The notes under the pieces were generated by a model that saw only the letters and a list, made by a program, of their open reading frames with translations, was not told where the DNA came from and did no database searches. A program made the translations under genes and the position numbers. From contig NZ_CP072392.1 of NCBI RefSeq assembly GCF_017742835.1, forward strand, positions 1,321,927 to 1,385,926: a DNA stretch of 64,000 nt, written 5' to 3'. The stretch is from Aquabacter sp. L1I39. GTDB lineage: Bacteria > Pseudomonadota > Alphaproteobacteria > Rhizobiales > Xanthobacteraceae. Position 1 is the stretch's first letter; each line of letters opens with the position of its first letter. Of the stretch, positions 9,678 through 19,294 are shown one piece after another.

Positions 9678-9695
9678 GAGTGAACGTTCGTTCGC
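9678..9695 (-). promoter_or_regulatory. TetR operator-like site B
   Basis: Read on the minus strand this is GCGAACGAACGTTCACTC, matching site A at 15 of 18 positions. The two copies face each other with 29 bp between them, bracketing the likely TetR/efflux promoter. Confidence 0.6.
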
Positions 9696-9796
9696 GCTGC
9701 CGGCGAAGGAGGGCGAAGTCTCACGATCTCGCGCAGGCAAGGGTCCACGGCGCGCGGAACGCTGCGCGACGCTCATTCTTCTGAAATGGCGGTCGT

Positions 9797-12133
9797 TCAG
9801 AGCCCGACGGGCAAGGCTCCGCCGTCGGGACGTGCCGCTCGCCGCAGCGCAGGGGGCGCTGGCGGCCAGGCCAGGGCGGAATAGGGCACGCCGTCCTGCG
9901 TCATCAGAGGGCTGTAATAGGGATCATCCGACAATTCCATGCCCCATCGGGCGCGCAGGGCCCGAAGCTCCCGGTCGCGGCGCTCACGCTGCAGGGCACC
10001 GCGGGGGCCGCCTCCGCCGCTCTCGACACTGGTGCGGGCATGGGGCGTCAGGATGAGCCGACGGCCGAGCGCCCGCAGGCGCAGGCTGAAGTCCACGTCG
10101 AACAGGAAGGAGGGGAAATGCTGCTCGTCCAGCCCCTCCAGCGCGTTGAAGGCATGGGCGCGCAGGGCGATGAACCGCCAGGAAAGGGCGCCCACCTCAT
10201 GGGCAACCTGGAGCAGGTCACCATAGCCCGGGTCCCGCCCGACCCGGTCCTGGAAGGCAGGGAGGGCATCGAACTTCGGCCCCAGCACATAGCCGGCATC
10301 CATGACCCCGCCATCAGGGTCACGCAACAGACCGGCAGCGGCCCCGACGCCGGGGGCGGAGAGCCGGCCCAGCACCTCGTCGAGCCAGGCACCGTCCTGG
10401 GAGACGACGCCCGCATCCACATGCACCAGGATGTCGCCTTGGGCAGCCCGCAGGCCGGCATTGATGGCAGCGGCTCGGCTGAGATGCACGCACGGCACCT
10501 GCCGGAAGCCCATGGGCAGAACAGGCACCGGCCGTGCGGGATCCAGCATCAGGATCAGTTCCCCCGACAGGCGGCGGATCGCCGGGATCAGGGAGGCGAG
10601 GCTACGCGAGACCAGGTCCGGTGCGGCCATGGCATTGACCACCACCGAGACCCGTCCGGGTTCCGGCGCACGGGCGACGCGCACCGCAGGCAGGGCGGAG
10701 CCGGAGGCCGGCAGGCACGAGGCTTCCACTCTCAGGGACCGCAGGTGATCCTGGGTCGCCGCCCGCAAGCTCTTTTCCCCCTCCCGCAGCAGCGGGCCGG
10801 GAACCGTGACGCAGGCCCCGCTCAGATGCAGAGGCGGGGCGGCGGCATGGGGATGGGAATCATAGACGGCATTCACCAGCCGGAAGATGTTCCGCGCGCC
10901 GCGGCGCAGGCTGGTCTCCAGGGCGAGTCGGCGAATGGCAAAGGCCCGGGCCGGATAGCCCTGCTCCAGCAGCCGCTCATAATCCCCCGCGGGCAGGGCC
11001 AGCGGCCAACGCCGTCCGTCCGCGCCTTCCACGTCGAGGTCGAGGTGGATGAGGTTGGCGTCGGGATGGGCTTCGAAGGCGAGGGCGATGCGCGCCAGCG
11101 TGCCGGCATGGATGCGGCTGCCGGACGGCAGGAAGAGGAAGGACTGGCACTCCTGCGCCTCGGCGCGCGCGAAGTCCGCCACCGAGGCCGGGTCGAACTC
11201 CGCCTGCGCCATGTCGCTTGGCACCACGCCGACGATCCAGCCTTCCGGCTCCCGCGACAGGGTGTTGAGGCTGTCCTCCAGATTGAGCTCGCCCAGGAGA
11301 ACGATGCCGATGGGCGAGCTTTCCGCCGGGAAGGCCGGCAGATCGGCCGCCTGCGCCTCCCGCCAGGCCTCATAGCGCTCGAAGGGAATGGAGCGGGGCA
11401 GCATGCGGTCGAACAGGTCCGCCCGCAGCGCCTCGCTGGCCGGCACAGACAGGCGGTCGAGCGCCTGCCTCAGGCTGTCTGGAAAGGCGAGGAACGCCAC
11501 CGCCCCCTGGCCGATGGCCTGGTTGCGGATGGAGAAGCGCGCCAAATGGGCGACGCCGTCGGCGAAGACATCAGGCAAGGTGAAATCGAAGCCGCGCGCC
11601 GGCAGAAGGGAGCCATCGGCCTGCGCGACGGTCCACAGGTCCGCCGCGATCTCGCAGACATCTTCGCCGTCCACCGTCACCAGGACAAAGGGGGTGTCGC
11701 TGGTGGCCTTCAGCCAGCCGCGAAAGCGCAGGCCGCCGAGCCATTCCACCGCGCCCGCTTCGCCCGGCGCGGCCAGCGCCGCGCCCTCCGAGGGCTCGGA
11801 CAAGGGCAGCGCCACGTCGGTATTGGCGAGTCGCGCGCTGATCCGGGCAGCACCGGCCAGGACGTCGGCACCGAGGGTGAAGCGGAAGCCATGGCAGCCA
11901 TCGCCGATGCCCGCTTCCGCCAGGCGTGGATGATGGAGGTCCGCCAGGCACACCGCCGCCGGCACGCCATCCACCAGCAATTCCACCGCGAGTTTGCGGG
12001 TCGGATCGGAGGGCACGAAGGCGTAACCGGCGAAGGCACCGGCATCGGCCTGATGAAAGTCGGCCCAAGGCAGTTCGGGGGACGTTTCCAGATGTGGCGC
12101 GGCGTCTGCCGCGATCTGGGGGGCGTAGGTCAT
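9797..12133 (-). CDS. Large multidomain protein with C-terminal GT2-like glycosyltransferase domain
   Basis: A 778-residue cytoplasmic protein. The first ~230 residues hold two similar beta-rich modules (VELLVDGVPA... HGFRFTL near 50-90 and VLVTVDGEDV... GFDFTL near 149-187). The middle (about 250-480) has no motif I can name. Residues about 493-735 look like a GT-A fold: VSVVVNAMAAP, NAGLRAAQGDILVHVDAGVV (sugar-nucleotide site, Asp at about 573 in place of a clear DXD), and FDVDFSLRLRALG. Its start overlaps the preceding glycosyltransferase stop (ATGA). It is the last gene of a three-gene set that probably builds or decorates a surface glycan. The acceptor and sugar are unknown. Confidence 0.72.
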   Translation of the reverse strand: MTYAPQIAADAAPHLETSPELPWADFHQADAGAFAGYAFVPSDPTRKLAVELLVDGVPAAVCLADLHHPRLAEAGIGDGCHGFRFTLGADVLAGAARISARLANTDVALPLSEPSEGAALAAPGEAGAVEWLGGLRFRGWLKATSDTPFVLVTVDGEDVCEIAADLWTVAQADGSLLPARGFDFTLPDVFADGVAHLARFSIRNQAIGQGAVAFLAFPDSLRQALDRLSVPASEALRADLFDRMLPRSIPFERYEAWREAQAADLPAFPAESSPIGIVLLGELNLEDSLNTLSREPEGWIVGVVPSDMAQAEFDPASVADFARAEAQECQSFLFLPSGSRIHAGTLARIALAFEAHPDANLIHLDLDVEGADGRRWPLALPAGDYERLLEQGYPARAFAIRRLALETSLRRGARNIFRLVNAVYDSHPHAAAPPLHLSGACVTVPGPLLREGEKSLRAATQDHLRSLRVEASCLPASGSALPAVRVARAPEPGRVSVVVNAMAAPDLVSRSLASLIPAIRRLSGELILMLDPARPVPVLPMGFRQVPCVHLSRAAAINAGLRAAQGDILVHVDAGVVSQDGAWLDEVLGRLSAPGVGAAAGLLRDPDGGVMDAGYVLGPKFDALPAFQDRVGRDPGYGDLLQVAHEVGALSWRFIALRAHAFNALEGLDEQHFPSFLFDVDFSLRLRALGRRLILTPHARTSVESGGGGPRGALQRERRDRELRALRARWGMELSDDPYYSPLMTQDGVPYSALAWPPAPPALRRAARPDGGALPVGL

Positions 12134-14595
12134 CGGATCCGTTTGCTCTCGATCCAGCCGTCGATGAGGCAGGCAGATTCCGATGCTGCAGCGCCCAATG
12201 CAAGTGCCAAATCGCTACCTGGGTAAAGTGTTTCTTTTAAGGGCCATGCAACCGGGACCGGAAGGTCGGCTGCCGCCTCCACCAGGGGATGCCCCAAAGC
12301 GTGCGGATCAGGCACGACGAGGGCGCCGATTTTGTGCTGCGCGATGAGGCCGGTCAGATCCTGCGGGGACACCGGGCCGAGGGGGAAGACGAAAGGACGG
12401 CTGATCAGGCGCGCTTCCGAAAGGCTGGGACCCAGCACGAAGATGGCATCCTCCATCCCCGCCGGGACACGGCGCGCGGCCAGGGCCTCCGTGAGGGCAA
12501 GGCCCGCCGCGCTCGCCACCGGGCTGAGGATGCCGATCGCTCGTCCGGCGGCAGCCGCCGGCACATCACCCGCCATGCGCAGGCGGCGTATGGGCGGGCT
12601 CAGATAGTCGAACGGCGCGAAAGGCTGCGCCCGCAACCGGGCCTCCACAGCATCATTGGCCGCCTGGACCACGCCGAGATGGGCCTCGCAGCCCGCCGGC
12701 CACAGGCCGTGGCCGTGGGCTTGACCATCCGCGGCGCTCGGCAGCGTGCGCAGGTCGACAATCCGCACATCGATCGGGCGCTCCAAGGCGCACAGCACCG
12801 CCCAGAGCGAAAGGGGGAGCGGCTCATGGGCCAGCACCTCGATCTCGGCGACGCCGCAGGCGCGCAACTGGTTGAGCAGCGCGCCATCATCGGCACCGAG
12901 TGTGAAGGGCAGGCGCCAGGGGCCGTCGCCCTCGGGGGCAGTCAGGCGCGCGGTCGCGGCGGCCGGGGTGCCCTGGACCTCCAGGTGCAGCGTCGGCAGG
13001 GTCCGGGACGGAAGCTGGCCCAGCAATGAGGATAGCCGCGGCCCCGCCACCACCAGGCGGCGGGCGACGCCGTCTGCGGGCAGCCCGCGGGCGATGGCGG
13101 CGCGCAGGTCCGCCAGCGGATCGGCATGAACAAAGGCGGCGCAGCCCAACCGGTAGGTGGGAAAGCGCTCGGCCAGGCGCGGCAGGTTGCGCATGACGAG
13201 GGAACGCTTGTCGCCCTTGAAGGAGCGCGTACCCTCATGGCCCACGAAGATGTCGCCGGCGCACACATTGCGCCAGCCGCGCGCCCGGGCGCGCAGGCAG
13301 AAGTCCGCATCCTCCAGATAGCCCCGGCCCCAACCCTCCGACAGGCGCGGCACATCTGCGAGGCACCGACGGGTGATGTAGAGGCAGAAGCCGATACCGC
13401 TCGGCAGGTCGCGCACCTTGCCGGCATTCACCCGTGCGGCCAGGGCATCGATGATGGCGAGCCGGTCCGGATCGGGCAGAGGATTGGCGATGAAGGGGCG
13501 CGGCAGGCTGACGAACTCGCCATTGTTGGACATCGGAACCACGGTTCCGATGTCCGGCGCTCCATAGGCGACCGCCGCGAGCCGCTCGACAAAGCCGGCA
13601 GGCACCACCGTGTCGGCGTTCAGGAGAATCACGTCGCCGCCGCCAATGGCCTCCAGGCCGAGATTGACCGCGCCCACGAAGCCCAGATTGGACGGATTTC
13701 TCAGCACCAGCGTGTCGGGCGCGTCCAGCGCGTCCAGAAAGGCAGCGATGGCCGGGTCGGGCGTGCAATCGTCCACCAGCACCAGGCGGGTGCCAGGCAG
13801 CCGGTGTGCGAGCACGCTCTCCACGCACCGCACCGTGGCTTCAAAATCGTCATAGACGGGAATGAGCACGGTCACCCCGGCCGGCGCTTCGTCGCCTGTC
13901 GCGGGCAGGGGCGAAGGCAGAGCCGAAGGAAGAGCGCGGCGCGCCGTGCGGCGTGCCTGCGCGAGAAGGGTGCCGTCCACCTCCAACCGTGCGGCATGCA
14001 CGGTGGGGGGCAGGCAGAGGAAAAGGTCGGCCGCCTGCGCGAACGGGCCCTGAAGCGGATGATTGGCAGCAGAGGCGATGGGCAGGTGCGCCGCCTCGTC
14101 CTCGCCCTCGGTCACCACCACAGCCTCGGTCCCGGCCTCCCAGACCACGCGCCCTTCAAGGCCTGCGGCGGTGAAACGCAGGCTGGCATGTCCAGGCGTG
14201 CCATCCGCCTTCAGCACCGCCAGGGCCGCCTTGAGATCGGAGGCGCGCGGGCTGGAGCCGAGGACGATGTCCGCCGCCGCGCGCCGGCTGCCTTCGTCCG
14301 GCGCAAGGGCAAGAATCAGGGCGGCGGCTTCGGAATGGTTGGGGTCGATGCCCAGCGCGTTGGCGGCGTCCGACAAGGCGGGTTCGGGCAGATCGAGGGC
14401 GGCATAGGCCCGCGCCCGCAGCATCAGGACGTCAGGATCGGGGACGGCCGCCATGCGGCAGGCCCGCTCCGCATAAGCGAGGGCCTCCTGCGGCCGGCCG
14501 TCCGACAGGCAACGTACGACAAGAACCGGTAGGTCGCGGTCGGCGATGGCGCGCGCCTCCGCACTGGGGGCGAGGGGGGCGCGCGCGGTGCTCAT
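12130..14595 (-). CDS. Large protein with TPR-like N-terminus and GT2 glycosyltransferase domain
   Basis: An 821-residue protein. Residues about 20-100 are helical and TPR-like (EALAYAERA... ARAYAALDLPEPALSDAANALGIDP). A family-2 glycosyltransferase domain spans about 241-470: VTVLIPVYDD, LVDDCTPD (nucleotide-binding Asp about 275-276), LLNADTVVP (NAD at 326-328, the DXD equivalent), and YLEDADFCLRARARGW (428-441, catalytic base region), as in rhamnosyltransferase-like enzymes. The C-terminal ~350 residues are unassigned. The frame is open further upstream, but ATG 14595 overlaps the methyltransferase stop (ATGA) and begins a sensible protein, while the upstream part lies inside the methyltransferase gene. 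Confidence 0.78.
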   Translation of the reverse strand: MSTARAPLAPSAEARAIADRDLPVLVVRCLSDGRPQEALAYAERACRMAAVPDPDVLMLRARAYAALDLPEPALSDAANALGIDPNHSEAAALILALAPDEGSRRAAADIVLGSSPRASDLKAALAVLKADGTPGHASLRFTAAGLEGRVVWEAGTEAVVVTEGEDEAAHLPIASAANHPLQGPFAQAADLFLCLPPTVHAARLEVDGTLLAQARRTARRALPSALPSPLPATGDEAPAGVTVLIPVYDDFEATVRCVESVLAHRLPGTRLVLVDDCTPDPAIAAFLDALDAPDTLVLRNPSNLGFVGAVNLGLEAIGGGDVILLNADTVVPAGFVERLAAVAYGAPDIGTVVPMSNNGEFVSLPRPFIANPLPDPDRLAIIDALAARVNAGKVRDLPSGIGFCLYITRRCLADVPRLSEGWGRGYLEDADFCLRARARGWRNVCAGDIFVGHEGTRSFKGDKRSLVMRNLPRLAERFPTYRLGCAAFVHADPLADLRAAIARGLPADGVARRLVVAGPRLSSLLGQLPSRTLPTLHLEVQGTPAAATARLTAPEGDGPWRLPFTLGADDGALLNQLRACGVAEIEVLAHEPLPLSLWAVLCALERPIDVRIVDLRTLPSAADGQAHGHGLWPAGCEAHLGVVQAANDAVEARLRAQPFAPFDYLSPPIRRLRMAGDVPAAAAGRAIGILSPVASAAGLALTEALAARRVPAGMEDAIFVLGPSLSEARLISRPFVFPLGPVSPQDLTGLIAQHKIGALVVPDPHALGHPLVEAAADLPVPVAWPLKETLYPGSDLALALGAAASESACLIDGWIESKRIR

Positions 14596-15236
14596 CGCGC
14601 AAAAGCCGGCATGGCTTGCGGCACGTCGTCGAACAAGGCGTCGAGCGGCGGCACGCCGGCAAGCGTGTGCCGCGCCAGGTCCAGGCTGCCGGCAGCGCCC
14701 ACCACCCAAAGGTCGAACAGATGGGTCAGCCCGCGCGCTTCGCCAAAGCCCGCCTGGACCAACTGGTCGCCGAGCCGCTTGAGGCTGAAAGCGGTGTTGT
14801 GCGCCATGTAGCGCTGTCCGGCGGCGATGGAGGCGCCGTGGCCGAACATCATGTCGATGGGCGTGATGGGGCCGGCGCTGGAAATATAGGCGGGATCGTC
14901 GAGCTTGCCCTCGACGATCAGCCGCGCCACCACCTCGATGTCGGGGCAGGTGATCAGACAAAAGCCCCCCGGCTTCAGCACGCGGCGGATCTCCCGCAAA
15001 GCGGGTTGGACCTCGTGGGCGTGCAGGTGCTCCACATTGTGGGAGGACCAGACCGCGTCGAAGCTGGCGGTCGGCACTTCCCACATATCGACGATGGAAC
15101 CCACAATGTCAGGTTCCACATTCTTATCGATGTCGAGACGCACTTCATCCCATTCGGGGCCGTGGAATGCACGGTGCAGGCGGGACTTGGACTTTGGGCC
15201 GCAACCGATATTCAGGACGCGCAGCTGCAGCGTCAT
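14592..15236 (-). CDS. SAM-dependent methyltransferase of the glycan operon
   Basis: A 214-residue class I methyltransferase (type 11-like). Motif I is LNIGCGPKSKSRLH (about 8-21), followed by VRLDIDKN (acidic residue binding ribose), FDAVWSSHNVEHLHAHE and EIRRVLKPGGFCLITCPD. ATG 15236 follows AAAGGAG at good spacing. It overlaps the next gene by ATGA, so it is the first gene of the methyltransferase-glycosyltransferase-glycosyltransferase operon and may methylate a sugar or cap a glycan chain; that role is inferred only from context. Confidence 0.82.
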   Translation of the reverse strand: MTLQLRVLNIGCGPKSKSRLHRAFHGPEWDEVRLDIDKNVEPDIVGSIVDMWEVPTASFDAVWSSHNVEHLHAHEVQPALREIRRVLKPGGFCLITCPDIEVVARLIVEGKLDDPAYISSAGPITPIDMMFGHGASIAAGQRYMAHNTAFSLKRLGDQLVQAGFGEARGLTHLFDLWVVGAAGSLDLARHTLAGVPPLDALFDDVPQAMPAFAR

Positions 15237-15359
15237 ACGTTCCGCTCCTTTCGCCCGCCGCCGCCTCCCGCCCGGCGTGGGTCCGCGTCATGGACACCCT
15301 CTTTCACACCATCTTCGCGTGCAGTGCAACCTGATGCGGCGTCCGCCCCCGGCCGTCGC

Positions 15360-17096
15360 TCAGCCGCCCTTCTGCTGCTGAGCCTGATCCTGGGTCTGGT
15401 TCTCGACCGCGTCGAGGCCACCCTTGATCTTCTTGAGGATCTTTTCGAGATCCTCCGGCTCTGGTTTCAGGTCGCGTGCATGGTTCCACTGGAAGGTGGC
15501 CTCCAGCTGCCGACCCACCTTCCAATAGGCATCGCCCAGATGGTCGTTGATGACCGGGTCCTGCGGCTTCAGCTCCACCGCGCGTTCCAGCTCGGTGACC
15601 GCGTCGTCATAGCGGCCAAGGCGGTAATAGGCCCAGCCCAGGCTGTCGACGATATAGCCGTCGTCGGGGCGCAGCGACACGGCCTTGCGAATCATGTCCA
15701 GGCCCTGGTCCAGGTTGATGCCCTGGTCCACCCACGAATAGCCGAGATAATTCAGGACGTGGGGCTGGTCCGGATAAAGCTCCAGCGCCTTCTTGAGGTC
15801 CGCCTCCGCCGCCGGCCAATCCTTGCTGCGCTCCTCGCAGATGCCGCGGAAATAATAGAGCGACCAATTGCTGCGGGTGGGGTTCGGCAGCAGGGCCAGC
15901 GCCTTGCCATAAGTGGTGGCGCAATCGGCAAACATCTTGCGCCCGCGCTCGATGCCACCGAGCGCGATCAGGGCATCCAGGTCGCGCGGATCAGCGGCGA
16001 CGAGGGCCTCCAAGTGCTTCTTGGCCTCGTCGAATTTGTCCGTGGCGTCGAGATTCACCGCCAGTTGCACCTCGGCATTGCGCTTGAGGGGCGAGGAGGC
16101 CGGGATCTTCTCATAGACCGAGATGGCCTTTTCGGGCTGCTTGAGCTGCTCGTAGAGATCGGCCAGCGTCAGGCCCGCCAGGGAATGTTCGGGATAAAGC
16201 CAGAGCGAAAGCTGGAGATAGACCAGGGCCAGATCCTCGCCACCCTGCCGGGCCAGCGCGGCACCGAGGCCGTAAAGCACCTCCGAGGCGCCCTCCTGGG
16301 CGTTCCGCACCAAGGGCGGCAATGGCTTGCCGGCCTTGAGGTCAGCGAGCGCCGCCTGCACCAGGGGATGGCGCGGCAGCACCTTGTCGAAGGCCTCATA
16401 GGCCGCGATGGCCGCCGGCATATCGTTATTGCGCGAGGCCCAGCGGGCATAGGCGTCGACGGCGCGCAGCGAGGTGGGGTCCACCTTCATGGCGGCGTCG
16501 AGCCGCTTGCCGGCCTCCTTTTTCTGCCCGGCCGCATCCAGGATCAGGCCGGCATTCAGGTCCTTGAAGGCGATGTACCATTCCGGCCCCTGCAGGCGGT
16601 CGATCATGTCGACGCCGGCCTTGGCATTGCCGGAGCCCATCATGGTCCAGGCAGCCAGCAGCGTGGCCGTCAGGTCGCCGATGGGTCCACGCACGGAAAG
16701 AGACAGATTGGTGCGCGCGCTCTGATAGTTGCTCTTCTTGATGGAGCGGACCGCAAGGACCAGGCGCGCAATGCGGTGGGTCCGGTCGATCTTGACCATT
16801 TTTTCGGCCAGCGGGACCGCATCGTCCACGTCACCGTCGACCAGCATGGCGAAGAAGGCGCGTTCCATCACCTCTTCATTGCGCGGGTCCATCTTGAGGA
16901 GCGCGCGCAGATAGGCGACGGCCGCTTCCGAGTCGCGCTCCGTGCTGGCGAGGCGCGCGGCAAGATAGGCACCGGCGACGGTTGGGTCGGTCGGCGGCGG
17001 ATAGTCCGCCCGCGCGATGGAAGGGGCAGCCAGAGAAAGCGCCGCGCAGAAGGCAGCCGCGATGGCCTTGGGCGAGCGAGAGATTTGAATCTTCAC
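15360..17096 (-). CDS. Exported tetratricopeptide repeat protein
   Basis: A 578-residue protein with a signal peptide (IAAAFCAALSLAAPSIARA, about 10-30) and many TPR units through the rest, for example AAVAYLRALLKMDPRNEEVMER, YLGYSWVDQGINLDQGLDMI and DSLGWAYYRLGRYDDAVTELERAVELKP. The C-terminus is Gln/Asp-rich. TPR arrays mediate protein contacts, and exported ones of this size often serve envelope assembly. I chose GTG 17096 because AGGA precedes it and the signal peptide starts there; an ATG 78 codons upstream would place a long charged stretch before the signal. It is divergent from ispE. Confidence 0.82.
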   Translation of the reverse strand: MKIQISRSPKAIAAAFCAALSLAAPSIARADYPPPTDPTVAGAYLAARLASTERDSEAAVAYLRALLKMDPRNEEVMERAFFAMLVDGDVDDAVPLAEKMVKIDRTHRIARLVLAVRSIKKSNYQSARTNLSLSVRGPIGDLTATLLAAWTMMGSGNAKAGVDMIDRLQGPEWYIAFKDLNAGLILDAAGQKKEAGKRLDAAMKVDPTSLRAVDAYARWASRNNDMPAAIAAYEAFDKVLPRHPLVQAALADLKAGKPLPPLVRNAQEGASEVLYGLGAALARQGGEDLALVYLQLSLWLYPEHSLAGLTLADLYEQLKQPEKAISVYEKIPASSPLKRNAEVQLAVNLDATDKFDEAKKHLEALVAADPRDLDALIALGGIERGRKMFADCATTYGKALALLPNPTRSNWSLYYFRGICEERSKDWPAAEADLKKALELYPDQPHVLNYLGYSWVDQGINLDQGLDMIRKAVSLRPDDGYIVDSLGWAYYRLGRYDDAVTELERAVELKPQDPVINDHLGDAYWKVGRQLEATFQWNHARDLKPEPEDLEKILKKIKGGLDAVENQTQDQAQQQKGG

Positions 17097-17249
17097 CGTG
17101 CGAGAATCCTGGAAGGCGACGCTGGCCTTAGCAAATGCACACCCCGTGGCGGGAGGATGGCCGCTTTCGCACCGCCCCGCAAGTTTCTTGGCCCGGCGCA
17201 AACACCGGGCGCTTGCCGCGTCCGGCGCGCCGCGCCATAAGCCGCTGCC

Positions 17250-18119
17250 ATGAGCAAGCTTGTGGCGCGTGCGCCGGCAAAGGTCAATCTGACGCTGCGG
17301 GTGCTTCGGCGCCGGACCGACGGTTTTCATGATCTTTCAAGCCTTGTGGCGTTCGCCGGGGTGGGGGATCGGCTGACCCTGGAGCCGGGTGGTCCGCTCG
17401 CCCTTACGGTAGAGGGGCCGGGGGCGCAGGCGGCCGGCCCGGTGGATGACAATCTCGTCATCAGGGCCGCGCGGGCACTGGCAGAGCGGCGGCCCGGTCT
17501 TGAGTTTGGCCATTTTGCACTTGCGAAGCGTTTGCCAGTGGCCGCGGGGCTGGGGGGAGGATCCTCGGACGCCGCCGCCGCCTTGCGCCTTCTGGCGCAG
17601 GCGAACCGCCTTTCACCCGACGATCCGGTCCTAATGGCGGCGGCATGTGCGGTCGGTTCGGATGTCCCGGTCTGCCTTGATCCCCGCGCCCGCCTGATGG
17701 AAGGGGTAGGCGACCGCCTGTCTCCCCCCCTGGCCTTGCCGCCTTTGTTCGCAGTGCTGGTGAATTGCCGCGCGGTTGTGCCCACCCCGGCCGTGTTCCG
17801 AGGGCTTGGCCTTGTGTCCGGCGAGGAACGGGCCGGCCCGCTTCATCCGGACGTCTTTCCAGCGGCGGCGGAGGGCCTCATCGCCTGCCTCTCCGGGATA
17901 GGCAACGACATGGAAGAAGCGGCGGAAGCCATCGCCCCGGACATCCGCCACGCCAAGGCGGCGCTGGCCGAGGGGCCGGAGGCACGGCTCGTGCGCATGT
18001 CCGGCTCGGGGGCGACCGTCTTCGCGCTCACCGATGATTGCCGCGCCGCCGCCCGCCTCGCGCGGCGGGTGTCGGCGCGTTATCCGGCCTGGTGGGTGAA
18101 GGCGACGGTGCTGCGCTGA
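17250..18119 (+). CDS. ispE: IspE, 4-diphosphocytidyl-2-C-methyl-D-erythritol kinase
   Basis: A 289-residue GHMP kinase that phosphorylates CDP-methylerythritol in the non-mevalonate isoprenoid pathway. It begins ARAPAKVNLTLRVLRRRTDGFHDL, the IspE signature with the catalytic Lys-Asn region. The ATP-binding loop PVAAGLGGGSSDAAAALRLL is near 94-113, and the C-terminal motif RMSGSGATVFAL near 249-260. Length is normal. It lies divergent from the TPR gene and convergent with the polyprenyl diphosphate synthase, whose product draws on the same pathway. Confidence 0.95.
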   Translation: MSKLVARAPAKVNLTLRVLRRRTDGFHDLSSLVAFAGVGDRLTLEPGGPLALTVEGPGAQAAGPVDDNLVIRAARALAERRPGLEFGHFALAKRLPVAAGLGGGSSDAAAALRLLAQANRLSPDDPVLMAAACAVGSDVPVCLDPRARLMEGVGDRLSPPLALPPLFAVLVNCRAVVPTPAVFRGLGLVSGEERAGPLHPDVFPAAAEGLIACLSGIGNDMEEAAEAIAPDIRHAKAALAEGPEARLVRMSGSGATVFALTDDCRAAARLARRVSARYPAWWVKATVLR

Positions 18120-18138
18120 AGGCGCGCGACGCCAATCC

Positions 18139-19146
18139 TCAGTGCGCGCGGGAGATGCAGAAGTCCACGGCCTCGCTCAGGGCGTCGTTGGCCGGGCCAT
18201 TGGGGAACAGGGCCAGCGCATCCTTGGCCATGGCGCCATAATGGCGGGCCCGCTCGATGGTGTCGGCCAGTGCCCGATGCTTGGTCAGAAGCCCGATGGC
18301 GGTGGCGAGATCGGCGTCCGAGCCCTCGCCGCTCTCCAGGCAGCGCTTCCAGAAGGCGCGCTCGTCCGCATCGCCTCGGCGGAAGGCAAGCACCACCGGC
18401 AAGGTGATCTTCCCCTCGCGGAAATCGTCGCCCACATTCTTGCCGAGCTTGGCCTGGCTGCCGCCATAGTCGAGGGCATCATCCACCAATTGGAAGGCGA
18501 TGCCCAGATTCATGCCGTAGGAGCGGCAGGCGCTCTGCTCGCCCTTCGGCCGCTGGCCCAGCACCGCGCCCACTTCGCAGGCGGCGGCGAACAGCTCGGC
18601 CGTCTTGCCCCGGATGACGGCGAGATAGTCGTCCTCGGAGGTCTCGGTGTTCTTGGCGGCGGCGAGCTGCATCACCTCGCCCTCGGCAATGACGCTGGCG
18701 GCGGTGGACAGAATGTCCAGGCAGGTGAGCGAGCCCACCTCCACCATCATCTTGAAGGCTTGGCCCAGCAGGAAGTCGCCCACCAGCACCGAGGCTTCGT
18801 TGCCCCACAGCTTGCGGGCGGCCAGCTTGCCGCGGCGCATGTCGCTCTCATCCACCACGTCGTCATGGAGGAGGGTGGCCGTGTGCATGAATTCCACGGA
18901 GGCGGCGAGCTTCACATGGCCCTCGCCCCGGTATCCGCTCAGATGTGCGCAGGCGAGCGTCAGCATGGGCCGCAGGCGCTTGCCGCCGCTGGAGATGAGG
19001 TGGTTTGCCACCTCGGGAATCATGGCCACGTCCGATCCCGTGCGGGCCAGAATGGTCGCGTTCACCCGCTCCATGTCCGCCTTGACCAGCTGGACCAGGG
19101 CATCGATGGACGGCTCGTTGGGTTCGAACGGAAGGACGACGGCCAA
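18139..19146 (-). CDS. ispB: Long-chain polyprenyl diphosphate synthase (octaprenyl/decaprenyl type)
   Basis: A 335-residue trans-prenyltransferase that builds the ubiquinone side chain. The first Asp-rich motif HDDVVDESDMRRG is at 94-106 (DDVVD at 95-99), the second DDALDYGG at 222-229, with GGKRLRP near 54-60 for IPP binding. The initiator is TTG, preceded by GGGGAG; the next Met (residue 25) would cut conserved sequence. The residues before the first DDxxD cannot be used by eye to set chain length precisely, so octaprenyl versus decaprenyl is left open. It is divergent from the DUF2007 gene. Confidence 0.92.
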   Translation of the reverse strand: MAVVLPFEPNEPSIDALVQLVKADMERVNATILARTGSDVAMIPEVANHLISSGGKRLRPMLTLACAHLSGYRGEGHVKLAASVEFMHTATLLHDDVVDESDMRRGKLAARKLWGNEASVLVGDFLLGQAFKMMVEVGSLTCLDILSTAASVIAEGEVMQLAAAKNTETSEDDYLAVIRGKTAELFAAACEVGAVLGQRPKGEQSACRSYGMNLGIAFQLVDDALDYGGSQAKLGKNVGDDFREGKITLPVVLAFRRGDADERAFWKRCLESGEGSDADLATAIGLLTKHRALADTIERARHYGAMAKDALALFPNGPANDALSEAVDFCISRAH

Positions 19147-19294
19147 GACGGGCTCCCCGCTTGTCTTTCAGCGGGCCGCACCATAGGGATGAGGGGGGCT
19201 CTCGTGCAAGCCGGCAGATCCCTTTTCCGGTGGCGCGGGGGTGAGAACGCTGCGGCACGGGCCGTCGGCACCGGTCGGAGCGGGGCGTTTTGCG

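Noticed and set aside
10040-12226. Long + strand frame opposite the second glycosyltransferase
   Set aside because: Repetitive Gly/Gln/Arg-rich translation with no motif; it shadows a gene coupled by ATGA overlaps.
14616-17240. 874-codon + strand frame opposite the methyltransferase and TPR genes
   Set aside because: Spans two minus-strand genes and their intergenic gap; no ribosome-binding site or domain.
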